Shown here piece by piece: positions 57,766 through 64,000 of a stretch of DNA of 64,000 nt. Both the position numbers and the translations under genes were made by a program. Below the pieces are notes generated by a model. It made no database searches, had not been told where the DNA came from, and saw nothing but the letters and a program-made list of their open reading frames with translations. The DNA is from Ischnura elegans (lineage: Eukaryota > Arthropoda > Insecta > Odonata > Coenagrionidae). Every line of letters starts with the position of its first letter. Position 1 is the first letter of the stretch. The stretch is taken from NCBI RefSeq assembly GCF_921293095.1, contig NC_060246.1, positions 12,108,001 through 12,172,000 on the forward strand, read 5' to 3'.

Positions 57766-60700
57766 TTAACACGTTCCGTGCTGATGACGTAGCGTCTACG
57801 TCATGGCAACCACTACCCAGTGACTGATGACGTAGACGCTACGTCATGATTCTCTTTTGCGTTATATTCCGCCCTGAGCGCCAGCCACCACTGTTAGGGT
57901 ATGGGAGAGGGTCAGTCACCACTCTTCGCCTGTTTGCCGTGCGGAAAGGTCCGAAAAATTTTTTTTTTAGATTTTTTCTGTGTTTTTCTATTTTACCCGG
58001 TTTTGCTCTGCAAGGACGTCTTTGGGGGTGGCTTTTTACAATGTATTTTTTTATTACTTTCATTTTATAATGCAGAAAACAGTTGTATATTCTCACAATT
58101 GTTCGTGTACCTTAAAAAAAAACTTTTACAAATATTCAAAACGAAATAATAAAAAGATACTTTTACATTTGACGAGGATAGGTTATTACTTTATTACAAG
58201 TTATTTTATCTTTCTTTATGACTTTTAACGCAATGATTAGATTGTGTTTATTTAATTGGTTTTTACAAGAAGGAATACAGATATTTTTCCCTTGTTGTTA
58301 TTTTAATTTTTAACGTCAATTAACGCGATCGTGGTAAATTGCTTAGCTGGTTGCCTAATTTCTGGCATACTCCAGGTATGTGTATTTTTATCCTTACAAT
58401 AACAATAAATGCTTCCGTTCTTATACTTTTAAAGTTTCAGAGTGAATTTTATTTGCTATGATTTCATCATGGCAAAATTTGTTGTTATCCCTATGTTTAT
58501 TTGCTGCTACGCATGAAATAATATATTTGCATAAATTTTTCAATAACTTCAGTAAAGTCCTGGTTCCACATTGCGATTTATTTTTACTATTTACATTTCA
58601 TGCACAATAGCTCGACTTCCCCATCCTTATGTTCACTAGCATTTGAATTATAGACTCATTACTTGATTTTTTTCCATAATATCCGAAATACTTACAAGCA
58701 TTCTATTTGGCATCCTCCCCAACAAAAAAATGCCTAAGAGAACAATTTCCACTAACCCAGTCACATGCCGCCGAACTCGGAGAAACTGATCCGGCCCGAG
58801 GATATAAAATGGGCAATACGTGTCCTGAAGGAAATTTACTAGATGGAAATATTTAACCATAGAAGAATTTCCCCACTTTTTGGCCTTATTTTTCGTGCTA
58901 CAATTATCCAAATCTTCCGTATCTCCAATAATTGAAAAGCTTGATCTTTATATGACTTGCATTGCTTCAGGAGAGAGAAGTCGCTTGATCAATTCATGTC
59001 AATTCTCCAAGCCCTTCAAATCAACGAGAACCTATCTACGTTCTCTGACTCTAACACTCCTCTGGCCCACTGATTATTCAAAATTAGCCCCATATAGACG
59101 CATCCAAGGAAACAATGGAAAAAGTAGTGACCCGCTCACGTGACCTAAGTTTGGAAGAGTCTATGATTCCATGGAGAGCTAGGCTGGGATATAGTGAATA
59201 TATGAGGGAAAGCGCTACAGGTACACAATGAAGTTGTATATGTTGACGGAAGCAAAGGGTTTAGTGCTGCAGGTCCTCCAACTCAGAAGTGTCTGGAAAA
59301 GGGCAGTCGGAGAAGATGGTAAACAAATGATGGAGGATCTATTTGACTGAGGCTAATCCTTTCATATTGATAACTTTTATAACAATGTAGCCAGTTCTAG
59401 ATTCCATCCAAATGGGAAACCTAACTTGACGGGGACTTTGAGGAGAGACAAGAAAGTTATTCCTCTTTTGGTGCTCTGCTACGAATTAAAGAAAGGTGAG
59501 GTGGTGGAGGCCTTTCATGAGTATAAAATCGGTATCCTAAGGTGGACGGATAAGAGGGAAGTGCGGATGATCATCGCTGAATTCAGTGCAAAAAATGATC
59601 GAATCTACGAAAAGGCGAGGGTGTACGCCAAGAAAGCCACAGGCGGTGGTTGAATATAGCAGTTAAAATTGACCGATCATTGGGATCAAATGATGACTGA
59701 CTTTCCCATTGAAAGAAAATTCATCAAATGGTACTAAAAATTGGGAATCCACCTACTGAAATCACTTTGCTGAAACGTAATTTTTATTCAAAGAAAATTT
59801 TTGAAAAATTCCTCTCATCGAATTTCTAATTCCAGTTATAGAATCTCTTATGACAATATCTCTACCTTCGATACCTTTGAGGAGATAGTCATCCTAGCCT
59901 GCCTCAACCAAAACCAAGGGCTTATTAGGACATTTACCCGATTATATGAAAAACACGATAGACAGAAAAGATGAAAAAAGAAGAGATGTAGGCAGTGCTT
60001 CAAGAAGAATGTCCACCAGGATACATCATATTATAGCCCCACCTGCCTATCTGATCCTCGATTGTGTCTTGACTGTTTCCAGAAGTATCACAAGAATTTG
60101 TGATGCAGAAAATTATTTTTTTATGTTTACCTTTTATATTTTCTATTTCAATATTTATTTAAAAAGATATTATTTTATGCGAAGTATTTAGTAACTGAAA
60201 AATTATTCTAAAAATGCTGGTCAATTTTTTATTTGTAAAACAATATGTTTCATTGCAACAATTCTTCATTTATACAAATTTTCCCTTTCATTTATAAACC
60301 AATGTTTATCATTATAAAATCTTATCCAGAGGATATCATATCGTTCATAATAATTTTTCCACCATAGGGAGCAACACTTTTACTGGAAATATTGGTAATA
60401 CTCGCAATATTTTCTCCTGAGCAATAAAACATTTAAAATCGTATTTGAATGTATCATTTCCAGATTATAAAAATAATGTTTTCTGCATTACTATTTCCAT
60501 TAGTTTTTTCCAGAAAGTGATAAAGTCTGAACGGGTTTTCGCTACAGTACTGACAAAGAGCAAAGAAATATGGGAAACATGTAGGTGTGTTGCGGGAAGG
60601 TATCAAAAGTTTGACAGGATACTTAGAAAATTTAAATTTTAAATTTTTAACAAATGAAGGGTTATTTAAAAAAAAAGTGCGAAAACATGTAGCAGGCATC

Positions 60701-60811
60701 ACAAATCATAAGATCACGTCGTTAAAATAATAATAAAAAAATACAAATTTTTGCCAAAAAGTCAGCCACAGGGCATTTTCTTCAAAAAACGGTCAGCACG
60801 GAATGTGTTAA
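57766..60811 (+). mobile_element. piggyBac-type transposon, degraded, about 3.04 kb
   Basis: It is bounded by TTAA at 57766..57769 and 60808..60811, with inverted ends CACGTTCCGTGCTGA and TCAGCACGGAATGTG. Inside the left end sit two near-perfect 21-nt palindromes (57784..57804 and 57827..57847), each ATGACGTAG, three bases, CTACGTCAT. A broken piggyBac transposase lies on the plus strand between about 58780 and 60120. Confidence 0.9.
58780..60102 (+). pseudogene. piggyBac transposase (broken)
   Basis: Fragments in three frames: REKSLDQFMSILQALQINEN near 58970, EESMIPWRARLGYSEYM near 59158 (the second Asp block, here Glu), PFHIDNFYNNVAS near 59358 (third Asp), LTGTLRRDKKVIPLLVLCYE then ILRWTDKREVRMI at 59420..59580, and a C-terminal cysteine domain CRQCFKKNVHQDTSYYSPTC then LCLDCFQKYHKNL and a stop at about 60102. 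Order and motifs are those of piggyBac (DNFYTS, GTLRxNR, WKDKRxV, CxxC...CxxCFxxYH). Several stops and frame changes separate them, so it is inactive. Confidence 0.88.
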
Positions 60812-61099
60812 CCATGAGTGTTATTTTGATCCTGTTATTTATTGCTTCATTAAGACTATATATTTTACATAAATAAGACGTAACTAGAGATTTCCGATAG
60901 CAATGAAATTAGTCTTTCCATAGTGTAATTAGACAAAACTCATTGCTTTTGGTAAATGGGTACATTAGAAGATGCTGCGAATTTCTTCCCAGTAATAAAT
61001 ATAATTTAATAATTTACTCGAAATGTTATTATTTAGCACCAAATGAAAAGTATTATTATTTGCAGTAAAAATTTGCATCAATTTCAGATTTTCACAGAG

Positions 61100-64000
61100 T
61101 ATTTGTTGTAAGATCCGTTATATGTTGCCTGAATGAATGAAGATTTCTCATAAGATGTTAACTAGCAAATGCTATTATTTACAGTTTTTATGTATTCATT
61201 TTTAACTTTGGTACATCATATAGCAAAAATATGTTTTTGGCTTGAATTCAGCAAAGAGTTATGAGAAATTTGTGGGCTCTGTTGTATTTGTGCTGGAAAT
61301 AAATGAGGCTCGATTGGCTCGACCGGCACGCCGCCTACCCCGGCTTATCAGCGGCAGTTGTGAGCTCGAGCAGTTGCTACCCTACCTGCCGCCGAGCCAG
61401 TCGGACTCGCTGAACTGAAAACCACGTTGTCTTGAGTCATTGAGCGGTACACCACAAATGGCGACGAGGATAAACTATGTGGAAACTAGCGTTATGTAAC
61501 AGATCGATAACGGCTAGGATAAAGGAAGTAATTCTGTGTGATCCAGTAATTCTGAAATGGCTGGAGTAATAGGCTCGGTTGGCGAGTTTGATAGTACGAT
61601 AGACACGTGGTCGTCGTATGTCGAACGATTTGAATTGTTCGTGGAATGTAACGAGATAAATGCGAGTAAGAAAGTGAGTACTCTCTTAACCGTTGTGGGA
61701 GTTAAAACATTTAATTTGATTCGTGATTTGTGCACGCCGAACAAACCATCGTCAAAGACGTATGGCGAGTTAGTAAAGCTGGTAGAGGACCATCTTTACC
61801 CGGCACCATCATTTATTGCTGAGCGCTACAAATTCAGCAAGAGAAATCAAAATGAGGGGGAGACGGTAGCTGATTACATCGCAAGCCTCAAAAAGCTGTC
61901 AATATATTGCCAGTTCGGGTCTTCCTTAAATGACTATTTAAGGGATCGCCTAGTAAGTGGCATCAGGAATGAGTCGACGAAACAGCGATTACTTGCAGAG
62001 GCCAGCTTGAGTTTCGAGCAGGCAGTCAAGATTGCCAGCTCAGTGGAGGCAGCAGAGGAGAACGCAGCAGCCTTGGCTGTCCAAGGAGTCGACAACGGCG
62101 GCCGAGTACAGCACATCGCATCGTGGAGAGCAACGCAAAGGATCAACAACCCTACATCGACCAGGTCAAACTCAGTGTCCAGGGATGGTGGTGTGAAGTG
62201 TTTCTGTTGTGGGCAAATTGGGCATGTAAAGAATCAGTGTAAATTGTATGGTGTTACTTGCCATAAGTGTGGGAAGAAAAACCACATTGCCAAGGTTTGT
62301 CGATCGACGAGTGCGTTGACAAGTGCGACAACTGTGCGTAATAATAGTTACGGCCATTCCAGACCACCAAAATGTAAGTCTTTTAATAAGTCTATGTTAA
62401 AGCCAAAACACAATTTCGTGGGTTCGGAAAAATGTTCCGATACGCCAAGTGCTTTTTGTGTGGGAAATCAAGCTGACGATTTGCACATCGAAGATATTCA
62501 GCACATGTTTGTCATGTATGAGGAACATACCGAGAAAGTCAAGGTTGACCCAATAAGGGTAGATATTGTCGTTCAGGGTGAAATGACTACGTTCGAAGTA
62601 GACACAGGAGCAAGTGTGACTGTTATTAGTGATACATTTTACAAGAATAATCTAAGTTCTTGTACGCTTTACCCTAGCGAGTTAAAGCTATGTTCCTATA
62701 CCAATCAACCGATTGTTCCAATTGGTAAAATTAAAGTCAAGGTCAGCTATCAGAATGTAAATAAACTTCTTGATATGTATGTAATCCAAGGGGGATCACA
62801 TCCGTTAATAGGACGTGATTGGCTTAAAATATTGGGCATAGACATTTCCTTCAAAAATAAATCCGATCTGTACGGAATTAGCGATTCAAGTAAAATATTT
62901 GATAACTTTGATTTAATGGTTAACAATTTAGTAAAAAAGTTCCCTGAAGTTTTTACCAATAAATTAGGCCAGTACAAAGGCGAACCAGTAGAATTAATTC
63001 TGAAAGAGAGTGCTAAGCCGAAATATTTCAAGCCAAGACCCATTCCCTTTTCCTTAAAGTCAAAGGTTGAGAGTGAATTGCAACGTCTAGTGGACGAAAA
63101 AGTGCTAATGCCTGTACGTAGCTGCAATTGGGGTACGCCAATTGTGCCCGTGTTAAAAGCTAATGGTGACATCAGAATCTGTGGGGATTTTAAGGTCACA
63201 CTAAACCAGTATTTGGAGGTTGATAAATACCCCATACCTCGCATTGAGGATTTATTTGTAAGCATGCATAAAGGTCGGCATTTTAGCAAAATTGATTTAA
63301 GCAATGCATTTATGCAATTGACCTTAGATTCTGAGTCACAAAAGCTTTGTACTATTAGCACACACAAGGGTCTCTTCTCTTATTGCAGAGTGCCCTATGG
63401 TATTTCGAGTGCTCCAGGAGTATTTCAAAAGGCCATTGAACAAACCTTAGCAGGGTTAGAAGGTACTGTTGTGTTTTTAGATGACATTTTGGTTAGTGCA
63501 CCGGATACTAAAACTCATTATAAGCGATTGGAGGCTGTGTGTAAACGTCTTAGTGAATGTGGTCTAACAGTCAAAAAGGAAAAATGTAAATTTTTTGCAA
63601 GTAAGGTTGAATATTTAGGGTTTAAAATTGATAAAGACGGATTGCACACATCCCAAGATAAAGTAGCTGCGATTGTGAATGCACCCATACCAAAATCAGT
63701 CAATGAAGTTCGAGCATTTATTGGTCTTGTGAATTATTATTCTAAGTTTATTAAAAACATGTCAACCATTTTAAATCCTATGTATAAACTTCTACGTAAA
63801 GATGTTCCGTTCAAATTTGGCAAAGACTGTCTTTATGCATTCAATGAAGTGAAGAAAATCTTGACGCAAGCACCTGTGTTGGCACACTATGATCCAACAC
63901 TGCCCGTGAAATTGGCAGTTGACGCCAGCTCCACCGGACTTGGTGCTGTTTTAAGCGTAGTCACTCAGGAGGGTGTCGAAAGGCCAGTTGCATTTCATTC
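61100..64000 (+). mobile_element. Ty3/Gypsy LTR retrotransposon, 5' part (cut by window edge)
   Basis: Parts in order: a candidate 5' LTR ending near 61456 (start uncertain, perhaps close to 61108), a primer-binding-like TGGCGACGAGG at 61459, gag with two zinc knuckles, protease, reverse transcriptase and the beginning of RNase H. Integrase and the 3' LTR lie off the right edge. It looks whole within the window, which suggests a fairly recent insertion; LTR divergence cannot be measured here. It resembles the Gypsy elements often annotated as K02A2.6-like in insects. Confidence 0.9.
61557..64000 (+). CDS. Gag-Pol of the Ty3/Gypsy element (partial at the right edge)
   Basis: It starts MAGVIGSVGEFDSTIDTWSS. 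Gag contains a retrotransposon capsid-type region (ERYKFSKRNQNEGETVADYI) and two CX2CX4HX4C knuckles, CFCCGQIGHVKNQC and CHKCGKKNHIAKVC. The aspartic protease motif is VDTGASVTVI. Reverse transcriptase blocks include FSKIDLSNAFMQL, YGISSAPGVFQ and the catalytic VVFLDDILVS, followed by the connection region (RAFIGLVNYYSKFI) and the first RNase H strand (LAVDASSTGLGAVLS). Gag and pol share one frame as far as I can read. The 205-codon frame on the other strand at 62750..63367 is a shadow. Confidence 0.92.
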   Translation, partial: MAGVIGSVGEFDSTIDTWSSYVERFELFVECNEINASKKVSTLLTVVGVKTFNLIRDLCTPNKPSSKTYGELVKLVEDHLYPAPSFIAERYKFSKRNQNEGETVADYIASLKKLSIYCQFGSSLNDYLRDRLVSGIRNESTKQRLLAEASLSFEQAVKIASSVEAAEENAAALAVQGVDNGGRVQHIASWRATQRINNPTSTRSNSVSRDGGVKCFCCGQIGHVKNQCKLYGVTCHKCGKKNHIAKVCRSTSALTSATTVRNNSYGHSRPPKCKSFNKSMLKPKHNFVGSEKCSDTPSAFCVGNQADDLHIEDIQHMFVMYEEHTEKVKVDPIRVDIVVQGEMTTFEVDTGASVTVISDTFYKNNLSSCTLYPSELKLCSYTNQPIVPIGKIKVKVSYQNVNKLLDMYVIQGGSHPLIGRDWLKILGIDISFKNKSDLYGISDSSKIFDNFDLMVNNLVKKFPEVFTNKLGQYKGEPVELILKESAKPKYFKPRPIPFSLKSKVESELQRLVDEKVLMPVRSCNWGTPIVPVLKANGDIRICGDFKVTLNQYLEVDKYPIPRIEDLFVSMHKGRHFSKIDLSNAFMQLTLDSESQKLCTISTHKGLFSYCRVPYGISSAPGVFQKAIEQTLAGLEGTVVFLDDILVSAPDTKTHYKRLEAVCKRLSECGLTVKKEKCKFFASKVEYLGFKIDKDGLHTSQDKVAAIVNAPIPKSVNEVRAFIGLVNYYSKFIKNMSTILNPMYKLLRKDVPFKFGKDCLYAFNEVKKILTQAPVLAHYDPTLPVKLAVDASSTGLGAVLSVVTQEGVERPVAFH

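Noticed and set aside
57839-58228. Overlapping open frames at the piggyBac left end
   Set aside because: They lie in the element's non-coding end and do not resemble the transposase N-terminus.
62750-63367. 205-codon open frame on the minus strand
   Set aside because: It is the antisense shadow of the Gypsy pol region.

Overview
The window looks like AT-rich genomic DNA of an arthropod, most likely an insect. Small conserved exons are separated by introns of up to about 7 kb with GT-AG junctions, and the spaces between them are packed with DNA transposons, Penelope-like elements and LINE remnants. The species cannot be fixed from the sequence. I see no operons, CRISPR arrays, rRNA or tRNA genes.

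Three host genes are recognised by exon-by-exon reading, and one more is seen only as a last exon. (1) The N-terminal half of ORC1 (origin recognition complex subunit 1), minus strand, six exons from 17026 down to 3223. It has a BAH domain and then a basic and acidic linker; the AAA+ ATPase exons lie beyond the left edge. (2) A complete Rab27 small GTPase, minus strand, five exons from 42028 to 28732, 236 residues ending in Cys-Ser-Cys. (3) A complete RSU1 (Ras suppressor protein 1, leucine-rich repeats), plus strand, eight exons from 43070 to 55289, 273 residues. Every junction of Rab27 and RSU1 keeps phase. Their start codons face each other across about 1.04 kb, which suggests a shared promoter region. 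(4) An unidentified terminal coding exon on the minus strand at 56712..56858, tail-to-tail with RSU1.

Layout: 1..17026 is ORC1, with two hAT-type elements of about 2.1 kb, a 455-bp tandem duplication, a MITE family, a LINE 3' end, and a pogo-type MITE holding a palindromic Penelope-like fragment. 17027..28731 is intergenic: a MITE, a hairpin element, a second Penelope GIY-YIG relic and a LINE reverse-transcriptase relic split by two MITEs. 28732..42028 is Rab27; intron 4 holds a 3-kb pogo/Tigger element with a broken transposase. 42029..55289 is the promoter interval and RSU1; introns 1 and 7 hold fold-back and MITE elements. 57766..60811 is a degraded piggyBac element in TTAA, with a related lone piggyBac-type end 640 bp to its left. 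From about 61100 to the right edge is the 5' part of a Ty3/Gypsy LTR retrotransposon that looks whole as far as it can be seen.

I see no new biological system. The most informative points are the transposon nesting, the candidate ORC1 micro-intron, the probable Rab27/RSU1 bidirectional promoter, an RSU1 donor site whose retention would give an immediate stop, and MITE and piggyBac ends carrying palindromic TGACGT motifs.
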